Assembly: GCA_029553855.1 (NCBI GenBank)
Contig: JAKPKE010000224.1
Location: 1 to 44,608 of the forward strand
Length of the DNA: 44,608 nucleotides
Direction of reading: 5' to 3'
Origin: Bacillota bacterium
GTDB lineage: Bacteria > Bacillota > Clostridia > Lutisporales > Lutisporaceae
Every line of letters begins with the position of its first letter. The first letter of the stretch is position 1. This document shows, one piece after another, positions 18,746 to 28,030 of the stretch. The notes under the pieces were generated by a model. The model saw only the letters and a program-made list of their open reading frames with translations, searched no databases and was not told the origin of the DNA. The position numbers and the translations under genes are program-made.

Positions 18746-19618
18746 ATGAAAGTATTTGATTTTATGAAACGCAGGAACCTATGGTTTGGTATTTCCATTT
18801 CTTTTATCTTAATTGGACTGTTATTTATAGTAATAAAAGGTGTAAACCTTGGAATTGACTTTACGGGAGGAACAACCATACAGGCAAATATTGGCAAAGC
18901 CTTTGAGATATCCGAGGTTAGAGGTATTACCGATAAATTTGACAAGGAAGCAATTGTTACCTATGCAGGGCAGAACAGAGACATAGCTTTAGTAAAGACA
19001 AAAATCGCTTTGAATGTTAATCAGCAGACAGAGGTAATTAATGAGTTCCGGGATAAGTTTGCTATACAGCAGACCAATATACAGTTTGAAACAATCGGAC
19101 CTACAATAGGCAGCGAACTTACGAGACAAGCGCTGCTTGCACTGCTTTTGGCAAACGTCGGAATACTAGTTTATGTATCCTTCAGATTTGAGTGGAGATT
19201 TGGAGTTGCAGCCATTATTGCTCTGATTCATGATGTTCTGATTATGCTGGCAGTTTATTCGGTTGCACAGATTGCTATAAATGCAAGCTTTATTGCTGCT
19301 ATACTGACAATAGTAGGCTATTCGATAAACGATACTATAGTAATATTTGACAGGATCAGAGAGAATAGAAGACGTGTAAAGAAGGTAGATCATACTGCAT
19401 TAGTAAATCAAAGTGTATCGGAGACTTTGTCAAGGTCAATTAATACCGCCCTGACTACATTGCTTACGATATTAGCTCTCTATATTTTAGGAGTACCTGC
19501 TATAAAAGATTTTGCGCTGCCCCTTATTGTAGGCATAGTGGCAGGGACATATTCTTCTATATTTGTAGCAAGCCCCCTTTGGGCGATTTTGGATCAAAAA
19601 CTTAAGAGAGCACATTAG
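18746..19618 (+). CDS. secF: Protein translocase subunit SecF
   Basis: 290 residues from the ATG at 18746 behind AGGAGGGG. Partner of SecD. GVNLGIDFTGGTTIQ near residue 35 and TIVGYSINDTIVIFDRIREN near 200 are family signatures; six membrane helices. It directly follows secD and is closed by a strong terminator, ending that unit. Confidence 0.98.
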   Translation: MKVFDFMKRRNLWFGISISFILIGLLFIVIKGVNLGIDFTGGTTIQANIGKAFEISEVRGITDKFDKEAIVTYAGQNRDIALVKTKIALNVNQQTEVINEFRDKFAIQQTNIQFETIGPTIGSELTRQALLALLLANVGILVYVSFRFEWRFGVAAIIALIHDVLIMLAVYSVAQIAINASFIAAILTIVGYSINDTIVIFDRIRENRRRVKKVDHTALVNQSVSETLSRSINTALTTLLTILALYILGVPAIKDFALPLIVGIVAGTYSSIFVASPLWAILDQKLKRAH

Positions 19619-19630
19619 TTGAAAGATAAT

Positions 19631-19670
19631 ATAAGGCAACAGTTCGTACTGTTGCCTTATATCTTTTTTT
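19631..19670 (+). terminator. Rho-independent terminator after secF
   Basis: A 13-bp perfect stem (ATAAGGCAACAGT and complement) with loop TCGT, then seven T within the next ten bases. Confidence 0.95.
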
Positions 19671-19756
19671 CACATAAAACAGTTGAAGTATTAACTAAAA
19701 AGCCTTATATTATTATCAGGAATCTTTGTCAAATTTAAGTATTGGGGGAATTTCCA

Positions 19757-20089
19757 ATGCAGATTATTATAGTAGTGTCGTTGGTTTTTGCAGTTTTTAT
19801 TGCATTTTTTGCAGTACAAAACGCAGGGGTAGTAATAATAAATTTTCTCTGGTATAAGCTGAGTATGTCTCAAGCGGTGGTAATTCTTTGCTCCGCATTA
19901 ATAGGGGTATTGATTATGCTGCCTTTTGACGCTGTAAGAACAATAAAGTACAAACTCAAACTCAAAGAGCTATCGGTCGAAAATAAAAGACTTAAGGAAG
20001 AGTTGAAGAAGGCCGAATCTAAAAAAGAACAGGCGGTAAATGAGATACCACAGATTGTTGAAGAGATAAGCGACATTGAGAAATTGTAA
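19757..20089 (+). CDS. LapA-domain small membrane protein
   Basis: 110 residues from the ATG at 19757 (GGGGGAA upstream). Two membrane helices (about 2-22 and 38-58) flank FFAVQNAGVVIINFLWYKLSMS, typical of LapA/DUF1049 proteins; a charged coiled coil fills about 68-105. In Gram-negative bacteria LapA takes part in lipopolysaccharide assembly; the role in Firmicutes is unknown. It starts its own unit after the secF terminator and precedes recJ by 24 bases. Confidence 0.85.
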   Translation: MQIIIVVSLVFAVFIAFFAVQNAGVVIINFLWYKLSMSQAVVILCSALIGVLIMLPFDAVRTIKYKLKLKELSVENKRLKEELKKAESKKEQAVNEIPQIVEEISDIEKL

Positions 20090-20113
20090 TATGGATAGGC
20101 ATGTGATGCAGTA

Positions 20114-21814
20114 TTGAACAAAAAATGGACAACTTACAATAAAAGCATGGAGAACCTTGGGGCAATAGCAAATGAATTTCAATTATCTGATATAGTAGCC
20201 AGGGCTATGATTAACAGGGGCGTGGATACTGTCCCAAAGGTAAGGGCCTTCCTTAACAATGATTTGAGCCTTCTCAATGCTCCATACCTCTTAAAAGGGA
20301 TGGAGACTGCTGTGGATAAGATATTTGAAGCAATAGGACGCAAAAACAAAATATGTGTTTATGGTGATTATGATGTAGACGGGATAACTTCTACTGCAGT
20401 AATGATTAGAACACTTAGAAAGCTCGGTGCCGATGCCGTTTATTATATTCCAAACAGGATAGAAGAAGGTTACGGGCTTAATGCCGTTTCAATGGATAGA
20501 ATTAAGGAGCTTGGTGTAAACCTGATAATTACAGTGGACTGCGGAATAAGATCCAATGATGCAGTTGATTATGCCCGAAGCTTAGGGATGGAAGTAGTTA
20601 TTACCGATCATCATGAATGTGAGGGCGAGTTGCCAAAAGCACACAGTATATTGAATCCCCATCAGCCCGATTGCGGTTATCCATTTAAGGATCTGGCGGG
20701 GGTAGGAGTGGCATTTAAACTATCAAGCGCACTATTATCAAAAGCAGATAACGCTTCTTGTGCCGAAGAGCTTTTGGATATTGTTTCACTCGGTACAATT
20801 GCGGATATAGTGCCCTTATTGGGTGAAAACCGCATAATAGTGAAACATGGGCTTAATAGGATGGGAAATACCGATAACAAAGGCATAAAAGCATTGCTTA
20901 GAGTATGCGGATTATATAGAAGAGAGTTGACCACATATAATGTGGCATTTATGCTTGCTCCAAGGATAAATGCGGCAGGGCGCATAGCAAATGCAACAGA
21001 ATGTGTTGAGCTGCTATTGACCGATAATGAGGACAGGGCTATGGAAATAGCAGCGAAGCTGAATTCGGACAACCTGGAGCGTCAGGCAATAGAAAACAGA
21101 ATACTTAATGATGCGATTGCAATAATCGAAGGAACATCAGATCTTGATAAAGATAAAGTATTGGTGCTGTGTGACAAGGATTGGCACATAGGTGTCATCG
21201 GGATTGTAGCGTCACGGCTTGCAGAAAGATTCTATCTGCCCACCTTCATTATGTCCCGGGAAGGGGAGCTTTGCAAGGGATCTGCAAGGAGCATTCCAGG
21301 CTTCAATATCTTTGAAGCCATGTCCAAATACGATTTTCTTTTTGAAAGGTATGGAGGACATGAGATGGCTGCAGGCTTTACTATACATGCTGACAGAGTA
21401 GGGGAGCTGCGTGAATGCATGAACAGAGAGACTGAAAGGGTTTTCGGCATTGATAAGCTCATTCCCGAAATTCTAGTAGATTATCGGCTTGAGCCCGGGG
21501 ACATTACTCTTGAAACTGTAAGACAACTCAGGCTTATGGAGCCCTTTGGCACGGGAAATCCAAGTCCTGTATTTGTGTACAGAGGACTTTCGGTCAGGTC
21601 TTTCAGAGCTGTTGGGAATGGAGAAAAGCACCTTTCCTTAATAGTTAATGACGGTATAAATAATGTCAAGTGTATTGCCTATAACCTGGGCAAATTGCAA
21701 AATATATTATCAATTGGCAGAAAAATTGATATAATATGTAGTGTTGAGAATAATATATGGAATGGTATTGAAAGTGTGCAGTTGAATATAAGGGATATAA
21801 GGTTAACAGAATAA
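20114..21814 (+). CDS. recJ: Single-stranded-DNA-specific exonuclease RecJ
   Basis: 566 residues from the TTG at 20114. The ribosome site is weak and the exact start is uncertain. 5'-3' exonuclease on single-stranded DNA in recombination and repair. DHH-family motifs: VYGDYDVDGITSTAVM (about 77-92), TVDCGIRSNDA, VITDHHECEGELP, the DHHA1-type region with GGHEMAAGFTI (about 415-425), and the C-terminal OB-like domain. The length is standard. apt follows after a short gap. Confidence 0.97.
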   Translation: MNKKWTTYNKSMENLGAIANEFQLSDIVARAMINRGVDTVPKVRAFLNNDLSLLNAPYLLKGMETAVDKIFEAIGRKNKICVYGDYDVDGITSTAVMIRTLRKLGADAVYYIPNRIEEGYGLNAVSMDRIKELGVNLIITVDCGIRSNDAVDYARSLGMEVVITDHHECEGELPKAHSILNPHQPDCGYPFKDLAGVGVAFKLSSALLSKADNASCAEELLDIVSLGTIADIVPLLGENRIIVKHGLNRMGNTDNKGIKALLRVCGLYRRELTTYNVAFMLAPRINAAGRIANATECVELLLTDNEDRAMEIAAKLNSDNLERQAIENRILNDAIAIIEGTSDLDKDKVLVLCDKDWHIGVIGIVASRLAERFYLPTFIMSREGELCKGSARSIPGFNIFEAMSKYDFLFERYGGHEMAAGFTIHADRVGELRECMNRETERVFGIDKLIPEILVDYRLEPGDITLETVRQLRLMEPFGTGNPSPVFVYRGLSVRSFRAVGNGEKHLSLIVNDGINNVKCIAYNLGKLQNILSIGRKIDIICSVENNIWNGIESVQLNIRDIRLTE

Positions 21815-21832
21815 TACGAGGGGGCAGTATTG

Positions 21833-22348
21833 ATGGATTTAAAAGAATATATAAGAGTTATTGAAGATTTTCCAAAGGAAGGCATAAGCTTCAAAGATAT
21901 AACGCCGCTGTTGAAAGATAGGGATGCTTTCCGGTATGCCGTAAAATCTATATCAGATAATCTGAGGGATTTGAACGTTGATGTGATAGTAGGACCGGAG
22001 GCCAGGGGATTCATATTCGGAGCACCTGTGGCATATGAGCTTGGAGTTGGGTTTGTTCCTGTAAGAAAGCCGGGGAAGCTTCCTGCAGAGAAAGTCAGTT
22101 ATGAGTATAAGCTTGAGTATGGAAAGGATTCTCTGGAGATCCATAAGGATGCAATAAAGAAAGGGGCAAGAGCAGCCGTTATAGATGATCTGCTTGCAAC
22201 CGGAGGTACTATTCTTTCAACGGCGAAATTGGTGGAAAAGATTGGGGGAGAAGTAGTTCATATAGGTTTTCTTATAGAACTTGCTTCCTTGAAAGGAAGG
22301 GAAAACCTGAAAGGGTATGATGTAAGCACAATAATCAAATATGAATAA
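21833..22348 (+). CDS. apt: Adenine phosphoribosyltransferase
   Basis: 171 residues from the ATG at 21833 behind GAGGGGG. Converts adenine and PRPP to [19 protein letters not shown] at the N-terminus, [19 protein letters not shown], and the PRPP loop [15 protein letters not shown] (about 116-130) are diagnostic. The recJ-apt-relA order is common in Firmicutes. A terminator follows before relA. Confidence 0.98.
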   Translation: MDLKEYIRVIEDFPKEGISFKDITPLLKDRDAFRYAVKSISDNLRDLNVDVIVGPEARGFIFGAPVAYELGVGFVPVRKPGKLPAEKVSYEYKLEYGKDSLEIHKDAIKKGARAAVIDDLLATGGTILSTAKLVEKIGGEVVHIGFLIELASLKGRENLKGYDVSTIIKYE

Positions 22349-22410
22349 CAAATATAATTTCTTAATTGATAATTGAAGGAAAATGCTCTAAAATAGATAT
22401 TAATATACTG

Positions 22411-22433
22411 AAGCTGGCGCAACCAGCTTTTTT
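22411..22433 (+). terminator. Rho-independent terminator between apt and relA
   Basis: AAGCTGG, loop CGCAA, CCAGCTT, then T residues. Short but well formed. Confidence 0.8.
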
Positions 22434-22485
22434 GGTAACTTTCGCATTTGCAGACTTATTAACATTCTAAAAGATGGTGTTGCTT

Positions 22486-24654
22486 ATGTTGCAGGAGCTA
22501 ATGAATATAATTAAGAAATATAATCCTTCCGATGATATGGATATTGTTGAAAGGGCTTATAATTATGCATTTAAAGCCCATTATGGACAAAAAAGGGTAT
22601 CCGGAGAAGATTATATTGTTCATCCTTTGGAAGTGGCGAAAATTTTGGCTGAGCTGAATATGGACAACATTACAATAGCCGCAGGTATACTTCACGATGT
22701 TATTGAGGACACAAAATGCACCTATGAAGATTGCAAGGGTCTTTTCGGTGAAGAAATAGCGATGCTTGTTGACGGGGTTACCAAGTTGGGAAGGCTTGAG
22801 TACAAGACAAAAGAGGAGCAACAGGCGGAAAGCCTCAGGAAGATGTTCATAGCCATGGCGAAGGATATCAGGGTGGTGTTGATAAAGCTTGCGGATAGGC
22901 TGCACAATATGCGTACTCTCAGATATATGCCTACCGAAAAACAAAAGGATAAAGCAAGGGAAACAATGGAAATATATGCCCCGATTGCCCACAGGCTTGG
23001 GATATCAAAGGTGAAATGGGAGATGGAGGACCTGGCGTTAAGATACCTTGAACCAAAGGGATACTACGAATTGGTTGAAAAGGTTGCAAAAAAGAGAAAG
23101 GAACGCGAGGACGAAATCAATCATGTTATGGAGATATTAAAGGAAAAGCTCAAAGAGGTAGGAATAGATGCCCATATCGAGGGACGTCCAAAGAGTTTTT
23201 ATAGCATATACAGGAAAATGTACTATCAGAATAAGAGTTTTGAGCAGATATTTGACCTTACTGCGGTAAGAATAATTGTAGATACTGTCAAGGATTGCTA
23301 TGGAGTACTGGGCATAGTTCATACTTTATGGAAGCCTATACCGGGAAGATTCAAGGATTATGTGGCAATGCCCAAACCAAACATGTATCAGTCTTTGCAT
23401 ACTACCCTTCTTGGCTCGGGAGGACAGCCATTTGAGGTACAGATAAGGACATGGGAGATGCACAGAACCTCCGAAATAGGTATAGCAGCACACTGGAAGT
23501 ACAAGGAGGGTAAAACCTCTCAAACCGAGTTTGATGAGAAGCTGAAGTGGCTGAGGCAGATGCTTGAATGGCAGAATGAGATCAAAGATACCAGGGAATT
23601 TATGGAAACCTTGAAGATAGATCTGTTTACAGATGAGGTATATGTATTTACGCCAAAGGGTGATGTTGTAGATTTGCCGGTGGAGTCTACCCCTATTGAT
23701 TTTGCTTATAAGATACACAGTCAAATAGGCAACAGGTGCATAGGAGCCAAAATAAACGGAAGAATAGTACCCTTGGATTATAAGCTTCAAAATGGAGATA
23801 TTGTTGAAATTATTACTTCTGCTGTTGCCAATGGACCCAGCAGAGACTGGCTGAAAATTGTAAAGAGCTCCCAGGCAAAAAACAAGATAAGACAATGGTT
23901 CAAGAAAGAAAGAAGAGAAGAAAATATTCAAAAGGGTAAAGAACTGCTGGAAAAGGAAGTGCGCAGACACGGGTATGCATCTGCTCAGTTATTAAGATCG
24001 GAATGGATGGAGGCAATTTATAAAAAGTTCAGCCTTCACAGTGTGGATGATGTATATTCTTCTTTAGGATATGGCGGCCTTACCCCCAATCAGGTAATAA
24101 CCAAGCTCAAGGAAGAATTCAGAAAAACCCAGAAGCTTGAGGAACGGGAAGACGAAAGCATTGAGCATCAGATTGACAAGGCTCAGGAAAAAAGAAAAAG
24201 GTATAGCACTACCGGGGTTAAGGTTAAAGGGGTGGAGAATATTTTGATAAGGTTCTCCAAATGCTGCAATCCTGTGCCCGGGGATGAGATAGTAGGATAT
24301 ATTACCAAAGGCAGAGGGGTATCGGTTCATCAAAAGGACTGCCCGAATGTAGCAGATCTAATGAATGAAGAAGAACGATTTGTTGTGGTAGAATGGAATA
24401 GTCAGACAAAGGAGTCCTATAATGCTGATGTGGAAATAAGGGCAACCGACAGGAAGGGATTACTTGCAGAAATAACGGCTATCATTGATGAAAGCAAGAT
24501 AAATATTACTTCTTTTCATTCAAGAACAACTAAGGACAAAATGGCAGTTATAAATTTTATATTGGAAATTCATGATGTTGAACAGCTTAATAAACTGATA
24601 AGGAAGTTTAGGAAAATAGATGGCGTGATGGATGTATTCAGGGCGAAACAATAG
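22486..24654 (+). CDS. relA: Bifunctional (p)ppGpp synthetase/hydrolase (Rel)
   Basis: 722 residues from the ATG at 22486, matching the family N-terminus MLQEL; an ATG at 22474 adds four residues. Makes and degrades the stringent-response alarmone. HD hydrolase domain with intact HDVIEDT (70-76), so hydrolysis should be active; synthetase domain with [36 protein letters not shown] domain about 385-450 ([16 protein letters not shown]); a conserved-cysteine region with [16 protein letters not shown] near 588-603; and a C-terminal ACT domain. It starts a new unit with dtd and the MBL hydrolase. Confidence 0.97.
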   Translation: MLQELMNIIKKYNPSDDMDIVERAYNYAFKAHYGQKRVSGEDYIVHPLEVAKILAELNMDNITIAAGILHDVIEDTKCTYEDCKGLFGEEIAMLVDGVTKLGRLEYKTKEEQQAESLRKMFIAMAKDIRVVLIKLADRLHNMRTLRYMPTEKQKDKARETMEIYAPIAHRLGISKVKWEMEDLALRYLEPKGYYELVEKVAKKRKEREDEINHVMEILKEKLKEVGIDAHIEGRPKSFYSIYRKMYYQNKSFEQIFDLTAVRIIVDTVKDCYGVLGIVHTLWKPIPGRFKDYVAMPKPNMYQSLHTTLLGSGGQPFEVQIRTWEMHRTSEIGIAAHWKYKEGKTSQTEFDEKLKWLRQMLEWQNEIKDTREFMETLKIDLFTDEVYVFTPKGDVVDLPVESTPIDFAYKIHSQIGNRCIGAKINGRIVPLDYKLQNGDIVEIITSAVANGPSRDWLKIVKSSQAKNKIRQWFKKERREENIQKGKELLEKEVRRHGYASAQLLRSEWMEAIYKKFSLHSVDDVYSSLGYGGLTPNQVITKLKEEFRKTQKLEEREDESIEHQIDKAQEKRKRYSTTGVKVKGVENILIRFSKCCNPVPGDEIVGYITKGRGVSVHQKDCPNVADLMNEEERFVVVEWNSQTKESYNADVEIRATDRKGLLAEITAIIDESKINITSFHSRTTKDKMAVINFILEIHDVEQLNKLIRKFRKIDGVMDVFRAKQ

Positions 24655-24677
24655 CCCGATTATACAGGAGGATTATA

Positions 24678-25127
24678 ATGCGTGCAGTTATACAAAGGGT
24701 GAAAAGCGGAAGCGTTACTGTTGATGATAAGATTGTCGGGAGAATAGCGGCAGGATTTGTAGTTTTGCTTGGTGTAAGCGGGAAGGATACGACAGAGGAC
24801 GTTTCTTATATGGCTGATAAAATATTGAACTTGAGGATATTCGAAGACGAGAATGGAAAGATGAACCTGTCTTTATTGGATATAAACGGTGAACTGTTGA
24901 TAGTCTCACAATTTACACTGTATGGGGACTGCAGGAAAGGAAGAAGACCAAATTTCATGAGTGCTGCAGGTCCCGAAAAGGCGGAGGAACTATATAATGA
25001 ACTAGTAGAAAAGTGCAGGGAGATAGGAATTAAGACAGAAACAGGCACCTTCCAGGCATATATGAATGTTAATATTGAGAATGACGGGCCTGTGACGGTG
25101 ATTTTGGACAGTGAAAAACTGATCTAA
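24678..25127 (+). CDS. dtd: D-aminoacyl-tRNA deacylase
   Basis: 149 residues, standard length. Removes D-amino acids (and glycine) mischarged onto tRNA. The two signature motifs are clear: [15 protein letters not shown] (about 77-91) and [10 protein letters not shown] (about 135-144), the latter carrying the Gly-Pro that enforces chirality. CAGGAGG precedes the ATG. In this organism, D-ornithine and alanine of the downstream pathway would be a plausible source of D-amino acid stress; that link is inference. Confidence 0.98.
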   Translation: MRAVIQRVKSGSVTVDDKIVGRIAAGFVVLLGVSGKDTTEDVSYMADKILNLRIFEDENGKMNLSLLDINGELLIVSQFTLYGDCRKGRRPNFMSAAGPEKAEELYNELVEKCREIGIKTETGTFQAYMNVNIENDGPVTVILDSEKLI

Positions 25128-25140
25128 GGAGAGAGATGAT

Positions 25141-25761
25141 ATGGAGTTTAAAAGATTTCCCTTAGGGATATATCAGGCAAATTGCTATATACTTTATGAT
25201 AAGAATACGAAGGAGGCTGCTGTAATTGATCCCGGCGGGGACTTCGAGGTGATAAAAAGCTTTGTTGAAGACAGCGGCTTAAAAGTTAAATATATTATAT
25301 TGACCCACGGACACGGGGATCATATCGGCGCCCTTATGGAGTTAAAAGAATACACGGGTGCGGAGGTATGCATACATGGGGAAGACAACCCGATGCTAAG
25401 AAGCAGCAGAATGAATTTAACAGCATTGATGGGTTATAACCCGGTGGAGATGTCTGCGGACAGGCTTCTTGAGGATGGCGAAATTCTAAGGCTTGAGGGC
25501 ATGGAATTAGAAATAATACATACACCGGGACACTCCCGGGGAGGCATATGCATATACTGTGACGGCAGTCTGTTTTCTGGAGATACCTTGTTTGCATGTT
25601 CCATTGGACGGACAGACTTGCCCGGAGGATCTAACGACGAGCTTATCGAGTCAATCAAAAACAAACTTTTAGTACTGCCCGATGATACTGCAGTGTATCC
25701 GGGGCATGGACCTTCATCCACAATATCAATTGAAAAGAAAAGAAATCCTTTTCTAAGATAA
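25141..25761 (+). CDS. MBL-fold metallohydrolase, glyoxalase II-like
   Basis: 206 residues; metallo-beta-lactamase fold with the metal motif LTHGHGDHIG (about 59-68), a later HTPGHSRGGI and the SGDTLF region, and the closing PGHGPSST. This is the YqgX/GloB-like type found beside relA and dtd in many Firmicutes. The substrate is not known; thioester or similar hydrolysis is likely. GGAGAG precedes the ATG. Confidence 0.92.
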   Translation: MEFKRFPLGIYQANCYILYDKNTKEAAVIDPGGDFEVIKSFVEDSGLKVKYIILTHGHGDHIGALMELKEYTGAEVCIHGEDNPMLRSSRMNLTALMGYNPVEMSADRLLEDGEILRLEGMELEIIHTPGHSRGGICIYCDGSLFSGDTLFACSIGRTDLPGGSNDELIESIKNKLLVLPDDTAVYPGHGPSSTISIEKKRNPFLR

Positions 25762-25857
25762 AGCCGGAGGATTTGTCACTTGCACCTATTCAATGAATAT
25801 GCCTAAGGTAAAAGGAGAGACTAATATAATAATACCTACATACATAGGAGGGTTTTT

Positions 25858-26046
25858 ATGAATAAGTCTTCTAAGAGAATAATGGCTGAAAAACATAAGA
25901 ATAGGATGCACCAGGAATACGCCGAGCTTATTGACATGATAGAATCGGACATGGAAGATTACGAGATAGCTGAGGAAATAGGAATATCAACGAACCATGT
26001 TTCTAATATAAAAAATCAAATATTTAATGATTTATATATGTCGTGA
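25858..26046 (+). CDS. Small helix-turn-helix-like protein
   Basis: 62 residues, ATG at 25858 behind ATAGGAGGG. Highly charged first half, then DYEIAEEIGISTNHVSNIKN, which reads as a helix-turn-helix like those of sigma or LuxR-type DNA binders. It lies between the MBL hydrolase and hemZ. The strong ribosome site and sensible composition support a real gene. I do not recognise a named family. Confidence 0.7.
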   Translation: MNKSSKRIMAEKHKNRMHQEYAELIDMIESDMEDYEIAEEIGISTNHVSNIKNQIFNDLYMS

Positions 26047-26068
26047 AAAATATTATATAGGGGTAAAT

Positions 26069-27562
26069 ATGATTAGGATCAGATTGGAGAACCACGAATA
26101 TTTCAATGAAGTATCAGATATCGTAAGAATGTATTTTGGAAAGTGCAAAATAGAAAGAATAGAGAAAGCTTTGGAAGATAACCAAAGCTTTTTTCGGGAC
26201 AATTCTGTACTTATCATAAGTCGATTAAATTTTGACGGAGAAAGCTGCATATGTACTACTACATACCGGGAGGTTCAAAGACAAGAGGAAGTTGCAGTCA
26301 AAAGCAATATAAGGCCTTACGATATCAAGGCTTTAAAGAGTTTGGTGAAAAAGTCAATGTACAAGCTTTTGTCATTAGTATTTGACAGGGAATTTCCCTG
26401 GGGAATACTTACCGGAATAAGGCCTGTGAAAATAGTCCATGAGATGATGAGCAAAGGGCTGCCTGAGGAAGATATTCCTGACAAGCTGATTAAGGAATAT
26501 TATATGAGCGAGGATAGGGCGCGTCTGCTAATTGAAATAGCCGGCATTGAAAGGCCATTTATTTACCCCTATAATAGTGAAACAGTAAGCATATACATAG
26601 GAATACCCTTCTGCCCCAGCCGCTGCCATTATTGTTCCTTTACCTCCAATTCAATTGCCGCATATAATGATTATGTTGAACCTTATCTGGAGAGCCTTAC
26701 GAAGGAGCTAAGAAGGGTCTCGGAGTATCTGAACAGTGAGGGCTATAGGGCGCAAACCATATATATTGGAGGGGGAACACCTACCTCCTTAAATGTAAAC
26801 CAGCTTGAAAGGCTTATGATGTGCATAAAAAGTTGTTTCGGACAACAGACTATTGAATTTACTTGCGAAGCCGGGAGACCGGATTCAATTACTCAGGAAA
26901 AGCTGAAAGCTTTATTAAAAAACGGTGTCGGCAGAATCAGTATAAATCCCCAAACCATGAACGACGATACCCTGAAGCGCATAGGAAGGGCGCATAATGC
27001 CGTTCAGATAGTAGAATGCTTCAACCTTGCGAGGAATTTAGGGTTTAACAATATTAATATGGATCTGATATTGGGACTCCCCGGAGAAACTATGGAGCAT
27101 CTTGCCCATACCCTTAGGGAGATTAAGAAGCTTGATCCTGAAAGTGTTACAGTACATACAATGGCAATAAAGAGAGCCTCATTGTTCAACGAGGGCTTTA
27201 TGGACAAGTCCATACCGGAGGATGAGATTGTATTGCGGATGATGGATTATACAAAGGATTTCCTTAAGGGTTTGGGTATGCACCCTTATTATTTATATAG
27301 ACAGAAGCATATGCTGCAAAACCTTGAGAATATCGGTTTTTCCAAAAAAGGCTTTGAATGCTTATATAATATGCAAATAATGGAGGAGAAGCAGACTAAT
27401 GTTGCTTTTGGCGCCGATGCCGTAACCAAAATTGTATTAAATAGCGAAAACAGGATAGAAAGACAGCACAATATAAAGGATGTTAAGCTTTATATTGAAA
27501 ATATTGATGCGATGATAAGTAAAAAGTTAGATATTTTGGAGCAAATAAGGAAAGTATATTGA
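26069..27562 (+). CDS. hemZ: Radical SAM coproporphyrinogen III oxidase HemZ
   Basis: 497 residues from the ATG at 26069 (TAGGGGTAA upstream). Oxygen-independent oxidative decarboxylase family. Radical SAM cluster CPSRCHYC with Cys182, Cys186 and Cys189; SAM-binding YIGGGTPTSL follows. A long N-terminal domain (1-170) is typical of the clostridial HemZ type. Whether it makes haem here or serves another tetrapyrrole path is not decided by sequence. The stop overlaps the -35 box of the hisS promoter. Confidence 0.93.
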   Translation: MIRIRLENHEYFNEVSDIVRMYFGKCKIERIEKALEDNQSFFRDNSVLIISRLNFDGESCICTTTYREVQRQEEVAVKSNIRPYDIKALKSLVKKSMYKLLSLVFDREFPWGILTGIRPVKIVHEMMSKGLPEEDIPDKLIKEYYMSEDRARLLIEIAGIERPFIYPYNSETVSIYIGIPFCPSRCHYCSFTSNSIAAYNDYVEPYLESLTKELRRVSEYLNSEGYRAQTIYIGGGTPTSLNVNQLERLMMCIKSCFGQQTIEFTCEAGRPDSITQEKLKALLKNGVGRISINPQTMNDDTLKRIGRAHNAVQIVECFNLARNLGFNNINMDLILGLPGETMEHLAHTLREIKKLDPESVTVHTMAIKRASLFNEGFMDKSIPEDEIVLRMMDYTKDFLKGLGMHPYYLYRQKHMLQNLENIGFSKKGFECLYNMQIMEEKQTNVAFGADAVTKIVLNSENRIERQHNIKDVKLYIENIDAMISKKLDILEQIRKVY

Positions 27563-27586
27563 CATGAGAGTAACCCATATTATAGT
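27559..27586 (+). promoter_or_regulatory. Promoter of the T-box/hisS/aspS unit
   Basis: Perfect TTGACA at 27559-27564, 16-base spacer, TATAGT at 27581-27586. Transcription would begin near 27593, just before the T-box leader. Confidence 0.75.
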
Positions 27587-27592
27587 ATTACA

Positions 27593-27856
27593 TTAGTATA
27601 CAATGATTGACTTTGAACGGGAAAGTAAGCATTTGACACTTTTCAGAGAGAGGATATCGGGCGTGCAGACGCTTTGACTGGAAGTATCCTTATAGTATAT
27701 ACTGCTGAAGGACACCCGGGAGTTCGGCCGCTGAGGCATATGCATTAGGCTGCCGCGTGCATTCTGCGTTAAAGAAAAAAGATGGATTATAAAACAGGGT
27801 GGCACCACGGGAAATAATTCTCGTCCCTGACAGCAGGTCAGGTACGGGAGTTTTTG
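27593..27856 (+). promoter_or_regulatory. T-box leader of hisS-aspS
   Basis: Riboswitch that senses uncharged tRNA. Landmarks in order: AAGTA (27623-27627) in the specifier stem, AGAGAG (27645-27650), the 3' specifier strand GAAGGACACCC (27708-27718) followed by GGGAG, the T-box sequence AGGGTGGCACCACGG (27796-27810), and the terminator (27819-27856: CCTGAC, loop AGCAG, GTCAGG, lower pairs, then five T). Uncharged tRNA would stabilise the antiterminator and allow hisS-aspS transcription. Start is approximate. Confidence 0.93.
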
Positions 27857-27865
27857 TTTTTAAAC

Positions 27866-27997
27866 ATCATCAGTGGAGATGACCCCTGCTGTCAATCCCC
27901 CACTGATGATATAGCCTCCGGCGGGTGCACACGATTTCGTAAGGAAATTTATCTCACTATGTGAGATACGAAATCGGCGCATAAGTACGCTGGAGGC
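27866..27997 (+). other. Extra structured leader between T-box and hisS
   Basis: Two strong hairpins after the T-box terminator. The first pairs ATCATCAGTGG (27866-27876) with 27900-27910 (11 bp). The second is a long nested structure: GCCTCC/GGAGGC (27914-27919 with 27992-27997), CGATTTCGTA with 27967-27976, and inner ATCTCAC-TAT-GTGAGAT (27951-27967, sharing one base with the previous arm). No reading frame is evident. It may be a repeat insertion or an added control element. Confidence 0.6.
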
Positions 27998-28030
27998 GCA
28001 CTTGAATTAAAATAAAGAGGAGGTACTTTT

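Noticed and set aside
22474-22485. Upstream ATG of relA
   Set aside because: The later ATG gives the family N-terminus MLQEL and has a better-placed GGTG; the four extra residues are not supported.
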